DNA of 64,000 nt from Mytilus californianus (taxonomy: Eukaryota; Mollusca; Bivalvia; Mytilida; Mytilidae): positions 63,496,995-63,560,994 of the forward strand of contig NW_026262690.1 in NCBI RefSeq assembly GCF_021869535.1. The letters run 5' to 3'. Shown here piece after piece: positions 12,901 through 27,900 of the stretch (its first letter is position 1; each line of letters begins with the position of its first letter). Made by a program: the position numbers and the translations under genes. The notes below the pieces were generated by a model. That model did not search any database, had not been told where the DNA came from, and saw only the letters and a list, made by a program, of their open reading frames with translations.

Positions 12901-15900
12901 TATTTCCCATAGGGTCCTATGTTAAACTAAGTCCCCTGCTGGCGGCCATTTTGGATGATGGACTGACTGCAAAGTAACAACACTTGGTCAGCATCTCATA
13001 AGGAACATTCATGCCATGTTTGGTTCTATTCCATTCAGTGGTTCTCTAAAAGAAGACATTTTTATGTATTTCCCATAGGGTCCTATGTTAAACTAAGTCC
13101 CCCGCTGGCGGCCATCTTGGATGATGGATCGGCTACAAAGTAACAACACTTGGTCAGCACCTCATAAGGAACATTCATGCCATGTTTGGTTTCATTCCAT
13201 TCAGTGGTTCTCTAAAAGAAGACATTTGTATGTATTTCCCATAGGGTCCTATGTTAAACTAAGTTCCCCGATGGTGGCCATCTTGGATGATGGATCGGCT
13301 ACAAAGTAACAACACATGGTCAGCACCTCATAAGGAACATTTATGCCATGTTTGGTTTTATTCCATTCAGTGGTTCTCTAAAAGAAGTCATTTGTATGCA
13401 TTTCCCATAGGGTCCTATGTTAAACTAAGTCCCCCGCTGGCGGCCATCTTGGATGATGGATCGGCTACAAAGTAACAACACTTGGTCAGCACCTCATAAG
13501 GAACATTCATGCCATGTTTGGTTTCATTCCATTCAGTGGTTCTCTAAAAGAAGTCATTTGTATGCATTTCCCATAGGGTCCTATGTTAAACTAAGTCCCC
13601 CGCTGGCGGCCATCTTGGATGATGGATCGGCTACAAAGTAACAACACTTGGTCAGCACCTCATAAGGAACATTCATGCCATGTTTGGTTTCATTCCATTC
13701 AGTGGTTCTCTAAAAGAAGTCATTTGTATGCATTTCCCATAGGGTCCTATGTTAAACTAAGTCCCCCGCTGGCGGCCATCTTGGATGATGGATCGGCTAC
13801 AAAGTAGCAACACTTGGTCAGCACCTCATAAGGAACATTCATGCCATGTTTGGTTTCATTCCATTCAGTGGTTCTCTAAAAGAAGTCATTTGTATGCATT
13901 TCCCATAGGGTCCTATGTTAAACTAAGTCCCACGCTGGCGGCCATCTTGGATGATGGATCGGCTACAAAGTAACAACACTTGGTCAGCACCTCATAAGGA
14001 ACATTCATGCCATGTTTGGTTTCATTCCATTCAGTGGTTCCCTAAAAGAAGACATTTGTATGTATTTCCCATAGGTCCTTTGTTAAACTAAGTCCCCTGC
14101 TGTCGGCCATCTTGGATGATGGACCGACTGCAAAGTAACAACACTTGGTCAGCACCTCATAAGGAACATTCATGCCATGTTTGGTTTCATTCCATTCAGT
14201 GGTTCTCTAAAAGAAGACATTTGTATGTATTTCCCATAGGGTCCTATGTTAAACTAAGTCCCCTGCTGTCGGCCATCTTGGATGATGGATCGACTACAAA
14301 GTAACAACACTTGGTCAGAACCTCATAAGGGACATTCATGCCATGTTTGGTTTCATTCCATTCAGTGGTTCTCTAAAAGAAGACATTTGTATGTATTTCC
14401 CATAGGGTCCTATGTTAAACTAAGTCCCCTGCTGGCGGCCATTTTGGATGATGGACTGACTGCAAAGTAACAACACTTGGTCAGCATCTCATAAGGAACA
14501 TTCATGCTATGTTTGGTTCCATTCCATTCAGTGGTTCTCTAAAAGAAGACATTTTTATGTATTTCCCATAGGGTCCTATGTTAAACTAAGTCCCCCGCTG
14601 GCGGCCATCTTGGATGATGGATCGGCTACAAAGTAACAACACTTGGTCAGCAACTCATAAGGAACATTCATGCCATGTTTGGTTTCATTCCATTCAGTGG
14701 TTCTCTAAAAGATGACATTTGTATGTATTTCCCATAGGGTCCTATGTTAAACTAAGTTCCCCGATGGTGGCCATCTTGGATGATGGATAGGCTACAAAGT
14801 AACAACACATGGTCAGCACCTCATAAGGAACATTTATGCCATGTTTGGTTTTATTCCATTCAGTGGTTCTCTAAAAGAAGTCATTTGTATGCATTTCCCA
14901 TAGGGTCCTATGTTAAACTAAGTCCCCTGCTGGCGGCCATCTTGGATGATGGATCGGCTACAAAGTAACAACACTTGGTCAGCACCTCATAAGGAACATT
15001 CATGCCATGTTTGGTTTCATTCCATTCAGTGGTTCTCTAAAAGAAGTCATTTGTATGCATTTCCCATAGGGTCCTATGTTAAACTAAGTCCCCCGCTGGC
15101 GGCCATCTTGGATGATGGATCGGCTACAAAGTAACAACACTTGGTCAGCACCTCATAAGGAACATTCATGCCATGTTTGGTTTCATTCCATTCAGTGGTT
15201 CTCTAAAAGAAGTCATTTGTATGCATTTCCCATAGGGTCCTATGTTAAACTAAGTCCCCCGCTGGCGGCCATCTTGGATGATGGATCGGCTACAAAGTAG
15301 CAACACTTGGTCAGCACCTCATAAGGAACATTCATGCCATGTTTGGTTTCATTCCATTCAGTGGTTCTCTAAAAGAAGTCATTTGTATGCATTTCCCATA
15401 GGGTCCTATGTTAAACTAAGTCCCACGCTGGCGGCCATCTTGGATGATGGATCGGCTACAAAGTAACAACACTTGGTCAGCACCTCATAAGGAACATTCA
15501 TGCCATGTTTGGTTTCATTCCATTCAGTGGTTCGCTAAAAGAAGACATTTGTATGTATTTCCCATAGGTCCTTTGTTAAACTAAGTCCCCTGCTGTCGGC
15601 CATCTTGGATGATGGACCGACTGCAAAGTAACAACACTTGGTCAGCACCTCATAAGGAACATTCATGCCATGTTTGGTTTCATTCCATTCAGTGGTTCTC
15701 TAAAAGAAGACATTTGTATGTATTTCCCATAGGGTCCTATGTTAAACTAAGTCCCCTGCTGTCGGCCATCTTGGATGATGGATCGGCTACAAAGTAACAA
15801 CACTTGGTCAGAACCTCATAAGGGACATTCATGCCATGTTTGGTTTCATTCCATTCAGTGGTTCTCTAAAAGAAGACATTTGTATGTATTTCCCATAGGG

Positions 15901-18900
15901 TCCTATGTTAAACTAAGTCCCCTGCTGGCGGCCATTTTGGATGATGGACTGACTGCAAAGTAACAACACTTGGTCAGCATCTCATAAGGAACATTCATGC
16001 TATGTTTGGTTCCATTCCATTCAGTGGTTCTCTAAAAGAAGACATTTTTATGTATTTCCCATAGGGTCCTATGTTAAACTAAGTCCCCCGCTGGCGGCCA
16101 TCTTGGATGATGGATCGGCTACAAAGTAACAACACTTGGTCAGCACCTCATAAGGAACATTCATGCCATGTTTGGTTTCATTCCATTCAGTGGTTCTCTA
16201 AAAGAAGACATTTGTATGTATTTCCCATAGGGTCCTATGTTAAACTAAGTTCCCCGATGGTGGCCATCTTGGATGATGGATAGGCTACAAAGTAACAACA
16301 CATGGTCAGCACCTCATAAGGAACATTTATGCCATGTTTGGTTTTATTCCATTCAGTGGTTCTCTAAAAGAAGTCATTTGTATGCATTTCCCATAGGGTC
16401 CTATGTTAAACTAAGTCCCCCGCTGGCGGCCATCTTGGATGATGGATCGGCTACAAAGTAACAACACTTGGTCAGCACCTCATAAGGAACATTCATGCCA
16501 TGTTTGGTTTCATTCCATTCAGTGGTTCTCTAAAAGAAGTCATTTGTATGCATTTCCCATAGGGTCCTATGTTAAACTAAGTCCCCCGCTGGCGGCCATC
16601 TTGGATGATGGATCGGCTACAAAGTAACAACACTTGGTCAGCACCTCATAAGGAACATTCATGCCATGTTTGGTTTCATTCCATTCAGTGGTTCTCTAAA
16701 AGAAGTCATTTGTATGCATTTCCCATAGGGTCCTATGTTAAACTAAGTCCCCCGCTGGCGGCCATCTTGGATGATGGATCGGCTACAAAGTAGCAACACT
16801 TGGTCAGCACCTCATAAGGAACATTCATGCCATGTTTGGTTTTATTCCATTCAGTGGTTCTCTAAAAGAAGTCATTTGTATGCATTTCCCATAGGGTCCT
16901 ATGTTAAACTAAGTCCCACGCTGGCGGCCATCTTGGATGATGGATCGGCTACAAAGTAACAACACTTGGTCAGCACCTCATAAGGAACATTCATGCCATG
17001 TTTGGTTTCATTCCATTCAGTGGTTCTCTAAAAGAAGTCATTTGTATGCATTTCCCATAGGGTCCTATGTTAAACTAAGTCCCCCGCTGGCGGCCATCTT
17101 GGATGATGGATCGGCTACAAAGTAACAACACTTGGTCAGCACCTCATAAGGAACATTCATGCCATGTTTGGTTTCATTCCATTCAGTGGTTCTCTAGAAG
17201 AAGTTCAAAATGTAAAAAGTTAACGCCGACGACGGACGACGACGGACGACGCCGGACGACGACGGACGACGCCGGACGACGGACGACTGACGCCAAGTGA
17301 TGAGAAAAGCTCACTTGGCCCTTCGGGCCAGGTGAGCTAATAATTCAACAACCTGACCTGTACAATTGTGAATATTTTCCAAAATCTGAAAATGCTGTTT
17401 CAAAAATAAGCTAATTTCAACAACCTGGATATTGATGAAATATTCTATAAAACAAAATCCTTAAAATAGACACATCTTTGGTATACATACACATATCTTC
17501 CACAAAATTCAAATTTCTAGCTATTAAACTGAATTTGAATTGAACACAAAATTCCTAGCAATATATTTATGTACATGTACGCATCAATAATTTACCAAAA
17601 CAATGATGCTACTTAATTTATTAGGTAGGGATTTGAATAATCCTGTTTATAGATTATTTACAACTTTCAATTTTTTTTTCTATAAAATTTCTTTCCTGTG
17701 TTACCTTGACTGTTATCATTTGGTACAATCCATAATGTTACTATTAAGCTTGCATTAACCAAACCAGAACATTACATTTGCATCAAGGGGTGATTTAAAT
17801 TCTTGTCTTAACCAACTTGTAGAAGGTTTTTCTCAAAATTTTCACAGGCAGTTGTCATCTTTTTCTCATTTTTTTTACATTAAAAATATGCATTTGACTT
17901 GATAAGAAAAAGAAAAATATTATCTAAAATAATACATGACATTTTTTTGTAATTTAAAACGTTGTTAATTTGTTAACATACCTAATTATACCTTTTCATT
18001 TTTTTTAAAACAGATTTTATTTGCGTTAACCAACCTGATGACGCACAAATATGCATCTATTTATAGTAAAGCAGAAGTTAGTGTACACAAAATTTATTGG
18101 TATAGATAATTTGATCATTAGTGACGTCATCAGATATGACAAAAAGTTTTAGCAAAATGCATGTTTTATATTGGCCTTGTTGGAAATAGATCAATGAATA
18201 CAATGCAAATAATTAAGTGTGATATAAAAATGATATAAACATTTTTTCAAGTCATTCAAATAGTTTGTTTTTTTCCTTGGAATTATCTTTTCATTTGACT
18301 GAAAATGTAAGTAAATATAAATTAATGTTGGAAATCTGTAATAAAAATATAACATTTGTTTTCATAAACAATTGAATCTAAAAAATACCTGACAAGGCCT
18401 GCTTGTTTTGTACTCAAAAGAGAAAGGAAATCATTCAGAATATAAAAATTAAATAAACAGCTGTGTCAGGACTCAGGTGTCCCAAGATACATCCGTAATA
18501 TGCCCATTGAATTTGTTGCAATTATAAAAAATTGTAGAAGGGATTAAACCTGAAGTCAATAAAATAGCCCTCCAGAAAAAAATTGCAAGTTAAGCGGATA
18601 TCCTGTGCTGTAAATAAAATTGCTTTAAATTTTCTCCAATCCAAACAACAGTGTCAGACATGCGGAAATTGTCTCAGATCAGACAGTTAAGTCCCCTAAC
18701 TCCAAAATAAGAATTATGAGGTTAACAAGTCCCAAAACTCTGAAATGACAAACTTAGTCATACATCTAAAGCTATTGAGAGTGAAAATTCATATCTTTTC
18801 TCAGTTATGAAATGGCAAGTAAAGCTATTGAGAGTGAAAATTCATATCTTTTCTCAGTTATGAAATGGCAAGTAAAGCCATAAATCTGTCATGACATGTT

Positions 18901-21900
18901 GATTAAGTGACAGACAATATTACGTTAAAACAAATAAATTCGCTGAGCGCAGCTGGATACGACCGCAGAGGTCCAACCCTGAACAGTTGGGGCAAAAATG
19001 GACACAATATTCGCGTTTGATACAGGTCTGAATTTGGATTGTAATTAAATATTTGACACATAATAGGTTTCTGACACAGAATAACTGTAGTCAAAGAACC
19101 AAAGAACTTAGAATTGGTTATATGATTTGAATTTATATTAATTTTTTGCTTTTGTGCAATACACTATGCTGTTGCGTATTGACTCTCTCCCCCCCCCCCC
19201 AACTTTTTTTTTGGAAAAAAAAAAAATATTTGAAGAATTTTTCTTTTTAATTTCTGAAATCTGAAATGAGAAAAAATTGACCCCCCACAATTTCTTTTTA
19301 CCCCCCCCCCCCCCCACCACCAATTTTTTTTTAACCCCCCCCCCCCCTTTTTCCCCCAAAAAAATTCTTTCCCTCGAGATATGGTCATTATCTCAATCCA
19401 AATTTCCAATGGAGTTTGCAACCATAATTACCCATTTAAATACATCATAAAAGTCTTAAAATAAAAAATGACATACATAATCATGGCTAAAATTAATATT
19501 CCTTAATAGTAACTTCCAAAAATAAATTGACAGCTAATCATCTCAAGACAATACAACATTTCTTTATACATAATTTAAAAGCAGTGTAAGGGTGGTAATC
19601 AAAACGTTGTGTTTGGATTACCTCCCTTACACTGCTTTTAAATTGTCTTCAGTAATTGTCCATTAACCATGAAACCCTTGTTTTTCCCTCTTTTTTGCCC
19701 CTAATTCCTAAACAGTTTGAGCCATAACCCCCCAAAGCAAATCCTAACCATCCCTTTGTGGTATGGAAACTTGTGGTATAATTTCAGAGAAATCCATACA
19801 CCGTTCCACAAGTTATTGTCTGGAAACTAGAAAAATGCTTATTTGGGCCCCTTTTTGGCACCTAGTTCCTAAATTGTTAGAACCATTACCCCCAAAATCA
19901 ATCCCAACCTTCCTTTTGTGGTTATAAACCTTGTGATTAAATTTCATAGATTTCTATTTAATCATACTAAAGTTATTGTCCGGAAACCAACTGTCTTTGG
20001 ACAACGCTGACGACGACGATGACGTGATACCAATATACGACCGCAAAATTTTTTGCGGTCGTATAAAAACTGAACGTTTAAACTTTGTAGAGGTTTTGAT
20101 GTTATAGGTTTTTCTGATAGCCACTTAAGGACAGAAAAGCATCTACATGGGATGATGGGACAATTTACATAGATTACTATTACAAATTATATTTAAAAGA
20201 ATGAAGGAAATTGGAAAGGAACTTCAATTTTACATATTACTTTTACATGCATTTCATATCTAGATATAATCAATTTTTTAAATAAACTATTCTAAAACTT
20301 ATAAGAACATATTATTAATAGGTTTTTTCCAGTTTAACTATTCTGTTTGATATATTTACTATAATGCAGCAACAGTTTCCAGCCGTGGATCCAGGAGGTG
20401 TTCTGGGGTTGGAACCCCCCTTTTTGTTGACAACTAATGCTTTTGTATGGAGACATATGGTTGGAACCCATCCCCCTTTTTATATGACTTGCATGTGTTG
20501 GAACCCCCCCTTTTAAAAAAGGCTGGATCTGCACCTGCTTTCTGATGTGTAGCCACTTAAAACAGCAATTGTATCGTTGAATCTTCTTACATGCATATAT
20601 TCACATCATATTACACATAAAATGAAATATGTATATACTAACTTTTGTAAAGTTTGGATTGATGCTGGGTATTATATATTAATTCATTCATGCAATAATT
20701 ACCACCTGTGAATCAGTGAAACAAAACATGTGGTATTTATCAACTAACAAATTAGTTTAATTTGAAAAATTGTGTTTTCCTTAGAGGTGCAGGTAACAAG
20801 TTCAGATATTTTAAAAGAGGTATCCAACGTCATTTTGATGGGAATTCTTGGGGATAGATGTAGGACTGAACTGGAAAACACTCAAAATCGAAATTTTATA
20901 CAAGCTTTTATAGGCGGGCTGATAAAAAGCAAAAAAAATTTTAGATTCGGGTTCATCTGCAAAAATAGGCAAAATAATCTGTCATACTGTCTTATAGTCT
21001 TTATTCTTTTTTCTTTACAAATAGACTGAAAATTATGTTGTCATTTGTTTTTATAAGTGTGATGAAATCTATTCCATCATGAATGCAAATGCAAAAGTTT
21101 GTCAAGTGATGTTTCAATTGCCATTGGACTAAATCAAGGGACCTTTTTATTTCTTACCAAACAGTTTCCTTATGTTTACTGATATGTTTCAAGCTTGAGC
21201 AACACTTGCTATTGCCAGTAATAAATTTCATATCACTGCAGAACAAAAACCATCCAGCCTGCATTAATATTTGGTTAAGATGGTCAATTTTTGTTTGCAA
21301 AGGGAGTGGGTGGATTGGATTGATTAAGGGAGTGTGGTTGTGAGGAGACAATAGATCACTTTCGAGTCGTTGCATTTCTGTCAAAAACTAAAGTTTTAGT
21401 GAACATAATTCAAGCGTTTAGGGGCATCATCACTTCCTTCCATGTTGAGCGACCATTTGAAAAAATATGATGCTATATTGCATGAATTATTCGGCAAATT
21501 AAATTCTTATAATTGATAATCAGCACTACTGTCATTAGGGAATTGTGATTAAGTACCTACGGAACAAACTTTATTTCTAGTTTACTGTGGATTAATCATT
21601 ATTCGTTGGATACCAATTTTCATGGATTTCATGGTTACCCGGGAACCAGGAATTCCAATGTACAATGAATAACAAATTTTCTATAAGAATGTATGCAGAC
21701 TTTGGCAAAACCACGAAATCAAATATCCATGAAAATGCAAGTTTTCCTCAATCCACGAAATTGGTACCCATGAAAATAAATGAACCCACAGTATCCTGCA
21801 TAATGAAGATTAAGAAGACACTTGATGAACTTTGATAGTGAAGGGATACAGGCAATCCCTCTTTCTGGTAAATGACTTCATAAAGGCGTGCATAATTGAT

Positions 21901-24900
21901 GAACTTTTCTGGTGAAGGACATAACTTGAAAGTGGTCTATTGATAACAAATAATAAAACACCAGAAGACAACAGCACTGTACTAATGTACATCCACAACT
22001 GTTTTGTTTCATTTTGTCATACAGAAACTAAGGGGATCTTCTACAAAGTAATTTTAAAGGTAAAAAATGTTGAAAAGACTATTTCTAAAGTAACCAATTA
22101 ATAGACTTGTTAGTTGCATTTTGATCTTCATTAATAGAGAGGCAAAAGACACTAAAGGGACATTAACTAATACATGTATAGTTGTCTGCATATTATACCT
22201 TTATCATTCTTCTAGGCTAAAATATCATTTGTCCTTTGAATCCCCTTAAAACATTACAGTTTTAGTGGTAAATACTCATACAAATATAGTAGGAGTCAAG
22301 TTGGATACCGGTAAACTCAAATGAAACAATAATTCAACCACAAAATAAAGGAAAAAACATCTTAATAGAACCATATAACAAGCTCTTTGTACTAACACAT
22401 CTAAATGAGTTGTGATTGAATTTCACAGAAACAACCTGGATGGGACCCAAGTCAAACATTGACAACAATTACTTGTGACTAAGAGAAAACAAAAACAAGA
22501 GAAAGGTTCTAAACTTTGGACAGACACGAACACATATGTGACAAGTGACTGAGTAAATAAGACTAATTTACAGATGAAGAGGTAATCAAAATAGGGTCCT
22601 GCTAAATATACTGTATATTGTAAAATAAATAAAAATACACATACATGATCCAGTATATACTGCACAGCTTTCATCCAGTATCCATTTCTGCGGTAGAAAT
22701 CTATGATAATATTGAAGGATGCATATGTTTTCAGGTAATACAGACATTCCTTGAATGGAATTGAATCTGTGGCTGTTTCTTCTGTAAAATTCTGAAATAA
22801 ACAAAACTATCATGTAAACTTAAAATCTTTTTAAATTCTAACAAAAGGCAACAAGGTCTTGTTTTTTTCCCTGCTTCCTGTATTTGTGCCAATTTCCATT
22901 CATTGTGCTACAATACATATGAGTAACCAGTTTTTATCTGAATTTTACAATTGAAGTACAGTCACAATTAAATAATGTACACAAGAAAACAAAAGACAAT
23001 TGACTTTCTAATTAGGAATACTTTTCTATTCTTAGAACCAGATGCTATACGGGAACTATTATTTAAAAAACCTGCAAAGAACAGCAATGAAAAATTTGGT
23101 GAAATTTAGGATTGGGATCTTTAAGTTCATGCTGTAATGATACATTTAGATATTGTGCTATTTTTCTTTCTTGACTTCTGGTGGGTCAAGACTATGAAGT
23201 CAATTACCAATTGTTTTATGTGGATTGTTTCACTTTAGAGAGTCTCTTCATACATAGCTCTTATAAATGGATATCAATTTGAATTGTTCAACTAGAAATA
23301 TTTTCCTCATAGCTATTGTAAATGGACATTGATCTTTTGGAATATGAAATACACTTGAAGTTTAATATATTTGCTACCCCATATCCTGCTCAAAAAAGAT
23401 TATCTTACTTTTATTAAATCATTATATAGGAGGTGAATATGGTCTTAACAGAACAGTAAAATATCTCTACATACCATGGAAGCACTTAAGAGATTCTTCA
23501 ATGAACCAGGGCTTGACATCAATAACTGAAGCTACAAAACAAATGATTAAGATCAGGAAATCATCTAGATGTACAACACAAATAAACCAACACAATAATT
23601 GGCAAAACTTATATCTGAAATCCTAACCCTTATGTATAGTATGAAATTCTTGTTTTTCTTCATAAAATACTATTCGTTAACATTTTTTACTTCTGCTGTA
23701 TTGACTTACTAAAAAAGAGGATATTTTTTTCAAACACTAGTTTTTTTATGAATACTATGTGAACATTTCATAATAATCACAGAGTTGTGATTATGGTAAT
23801 GGCTTTTTCGATGATCATGAGCAATTAAACAGTTACCTCCCCTTGTCCTGTAGATGGCATGGCTTCCAGACAGTCTATGATATCAGTTATAATTTTTGAG
23901 GGCTGAAGCTGTATAACATTTCTATCAGAAGGAGGCTGCAAAATACAAATGTGTACATAAGCTATCAAAAACTATATCTAATAGATCCATAAAAGACATT
24001 TCTGTCTGATGTTTGCATTTATACAGCATAATTATACCTTCAGTATACAGCATAGTTATACCTTCAGATGAACCTACAAAATAATATTTTAATTGCATCA
24101 CGAACTCAGTACTTATACAAAACAAAAACCAATGTAAAAAACCCACAATAATGCACCTGTCCTAAGTCAGGAATCTGATGTTCAGTAGTTGTCATTTTAT
24201 TGATGTGGTTCATAAGTGTTTCTCGTTTCTTGTTTTTTATATAGATTAGACCGTTGGTTTTCCCGTTTGAATAGTTTTACACTAGTAATTTTTGGGGCCC
24301 TTTATAGCTTACTGTTCGGTGTGAGCCAAGGCTCCCTGTTGAAGACCGTACTTTGACTTATAAAGGTTTACTTTTATAAATTTTGACTTGGAATGAGAGT
24401 TGTCTCATTGGCACTCATACCACATCTTCTTATATCTATACACAATGCTAGCTATAATCTTTTTGTTATCCAAGATTTATTTCAATGTCCTTGACTGTGG
24501 ATAATATATTTGCCTGGTGCATTTACCAAATTGGAATAGAATATAATATTTCACAATGTAGTCCATTTATAATGAGCATGGTTAGAATATACTTTATTAA
24601 TCTCAACCAGAAACTAGTACCATAATGTTTGACCGAATATTGATAATTCTTAACCAGAAACTAGTACCATAATGTTTGACCGAACATTGATAATTCTTAA
24701 CCAGAAACTAGTACCATAATGTATGACCGAACATTGATAATTCTTAACCAGAAACTAGTACCATAATGTTTGACCGAACATTGATAATTCTTAACCAAAC
24801 ACATAAATTTTTAGTTAGGTTGGAAACAAGGAAAAATTATTGTTTTGATCACAACAATAAAACAGAATTAATAAAAAAAAATCACAAATTTTCTTTATAC

Positions 24901-27900
24901 ATGTATTGTTGCCAGTAATTTTGCTCATCCTGTGAGTTCAAACATTCAACCTTATGTCAACAAAATCCACACACTCAGTGGTCAACCATAATTACCAGTG
25001 ACCAAACAATTATTGTACAGTATCAATTTGTAGAAAGTCCAGATAACTGGGAATTTATCTACCTTTAGACATCTACTGAATTTTTCCCTGGCTGCCAGTA
25101 AATCTCCAGACTGTAGACAATTCATTCCCCATTCTGCCCATACACCTGCTGGATCTAAGCCACATTTGGTAGAAACTTCAACTGCTAACTCTAGTCGTTC
25201 ATCTTTTATCAAATTATCTCTTAACCTCCTAAAATATAGCAGAACTGTTTGAGGAATGTCTCAAAAAAATAATTTTGGTATTTATATAAATTTGTTTGAG
25301 AAACATAAAGCATGAAGTGACTGAAGTTACAAACCTGTTAGGAAATGACAATTTAAAAGGAGAAAAAAAATGTATTTGATCAACTTTAAATAACAAAATA
25401 AATCATGTCCTCAAAATATGATATTTAATGTTATTTAAACAATCCTTACTTTAAAAAGTATTCCGATCATAAACAAATCTTATCTTAACATTACCTTGAA
25501 AAAAGAATTCATATCACCAAGAAATTTTGTTAAAAAATTCCTCATCATATTAGTATAAAGTGGGAAATTTTCAAGAGAATTTTATTTTCTTTAATTTGCT
25601 ACGAAAATAAAATTGCTAAAATATCCACTTTCATAAATTGATTTAAAAAAAAATCGGAATCAGGGAAGAAAAAACAGAAATAAAACCTTGCAAACAGGTT
25701 TGATCCTAGAAATGGCAAAATCTAAACTCTACAATAATAAACAACTTTACAGTGTGTTTCAAATAACATTCACCTAACAATCTCAGGTTTAGTCAGTTCC
25801 TGTAATGATGGCAGATCAGTGAAGTTATCTGTTACCAGTATTGACAGTAAATCTATTCTACTTTGGTAGACATCACACAGTACAATACCATCAGAACCTT
25901 TCGTACTTTTACTGAACGTTATCTTAGCATGAAACAGCAGTGTCTTCATCATGCTGAAATATACGATTGGTGAAAAAGACACACATAAATACACTACCAA
26001 TGCATTGATATAAATATAAAAGTGACATATTCAGTATTAGCAAACAATAGGAAGAAACAAAAATCATGAAAATCCAGCGCTCTCATGTAAATGAGTGACA
26101 AAAAAGTGAAAATTTATTTTCTTAAAAACTTAATACAAATACAAATTCTTAGATTTACTTACAGACCACTTTTAGAAGAAAAGACCTACATTTCTCAGGT
26201 CAATGTATCAGTTAAAAGTACACAACAATAACTATTGGTAATCACAAAGTTCCTGTTTAGAACTAAAATTACTCTTCATCTGATTTTTTAACAGTAATTA
26301 ATAAATTCAAAGAAACTAACTTTGATTAAAAAAAGAAGAAAACATAACTTAATATGCATTTTACATACTTTAGAAGCAAGCTGTACACTGCATCTTATCC
26401 GATTATAAAACTAGCAAAAAGCTTGTAAAAAATTTTGGTCACTATACCTTAGGAGCAGGCTATAATCCACCTCTGGGTTGGGTATACCAGGAGCTAACTG
26501 CTTAAGATGTTTTGATAAATCATCACACATTTCTAACATCAGCTGTCCACTTAGTTTAGTGTCTCCATGAAGGCCAAGTATAGATAAACATAATGAGGTA
26601 CTAGGGGCCTGTAATGTTAAAACAAAGTTTGAATGACAAGTATAATTAATGTTAATTTATGTAAATTTAAGCAAACTAATGATTCAATGTTATATGTATC
26701 AATAAAAATCAAATACATATAGATTCTATCACTGCATTGAGTGCGAACACTGATATAATATTTCTCCACTCTAGACAAAATAAATTTTTAAATATTCAAA
26801 TTTAATTGAAAGTGGAGAAATATTTTAATGCACATGATTCAGTGGTAGAATTCATGTTTCTAATGATTTTTAGAAAATATTTAGATTTCTTTTCCAATAA
26901 ACAGCAAGTATTTGTTCATGATGTCACAATGGTAAATTCAGAGAAAAGCAAGAACATTTTACATCATAATTAAATTTTGACCAATGATGAACTAAGATAA
27001 AATCATTTGGAACAATTTAAATTCTTACATAAAAAAAAGTTTGCAAAGTGAGTAGTTTTAAGTGGAAAGTTTTAATACCCTCTATGACCATGTGATCAAC
27101 AATGATCATAAAGAAATAATTAACTGGTCCAAGAAAGTCTGAATCAGCTAAGAACTATATAATATCATATACCGGTATAAAGGATAAGTACTAATATTTT
27201 TTCAATGCCTTTTATATCTACAATATATACTATACTGTTGCTTAGGATGTTTAAACAAAAATTAAATAAAAACTTATTGGTTAAATAAATAAACAAAAAG
27301 ATTTAGATCAGGATTCTTATAAATAAATCAAGAATTTCACTACATTGTGATACTGTAGGCCAACCAGTTTTTGCAACTAGAAAAGTATTAGGAATGTAAA
27401 ATATAGTCTTCCCTTTTATAAATGCATCATGAAAATAACAAAATCACAAAAATAAATCACCACGAATTTGGCTAGAAAGGGTTATATTTGAAATAAAGCA
27501 GCTGCCAAAAATGTTGGTTTGCAGTTATGTCACACAACCAGAACATTCTGACCTGTTCAAAATAAAAATCTTCTCTTGTAAATTCATTAGCTTCATCCTC
27601 ATCAGTCTCTAGTTTCCACAGTATCTGTGTGTGTTGTATAGTGTCAGCCATACTAAGGTGCTCTTCTATAACATGTAGTCCTGGACTCAAGGTTTTAGAT
27701 AAACTAGACTCTGCTGAATTATCTCCCCTCCTTTTGTACATTTCGTCTTCTACAACTTCCTGACACCTAAATATAACAAATACACATAGTCAAAGTGAAT
27801 GTATTAGTATTTAAAGAAAGGTATGTTATAAATCATGTCAATACCAAAGCACTGACAACTGAGCTAATGATACCTTGGGGGAGTAGCAGTCCACCAGCAG

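Larger units (their letters stand above)
11788..17340 (+). mobile_element. Helentron-like (HINE/Pearl type) element with an expanded tandem core
   Basis: Leader: a hairpin, aggctctcaagagcct (11,793-11,810 region), then gctcacctga at 11,815. Core: about 32 copies of a 166-bp unit. Then a GAC-rich run (17,224-17,290). End: palindrome 17,308-17,338 with 14-bp arms (agctcacttggccc / gggccaggtgagct, one mismatch), closing in ctaa. The 5' gctcacctg is the complement of the 3' caggtgagc, a subterminal inverted repeat. HINE/DINE-1/Pearl elements have this plan (short subterminal repeats, tandem core, 3' hairpin), so I infer a rolling-circle-type non-autonomous element. No Rep/helicase coding is present. 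Confidence 0.7.

Noticed and set aside
11950-17210. CRISPR-like array
   Set aside because: Units are contiguous 166-bp tandem copies with no unique spacers, in a eukaryotic intron.
12127-17300. Twenty or more 62-residue open frames of nearly identical sequence (MMDRLQSNNTWS type)
   Set aside because: They are one frame of the 166-bp satellite. Each ends in TAA, overlaps the next in another frame, and has no splice or expression signal. Not a gene family.
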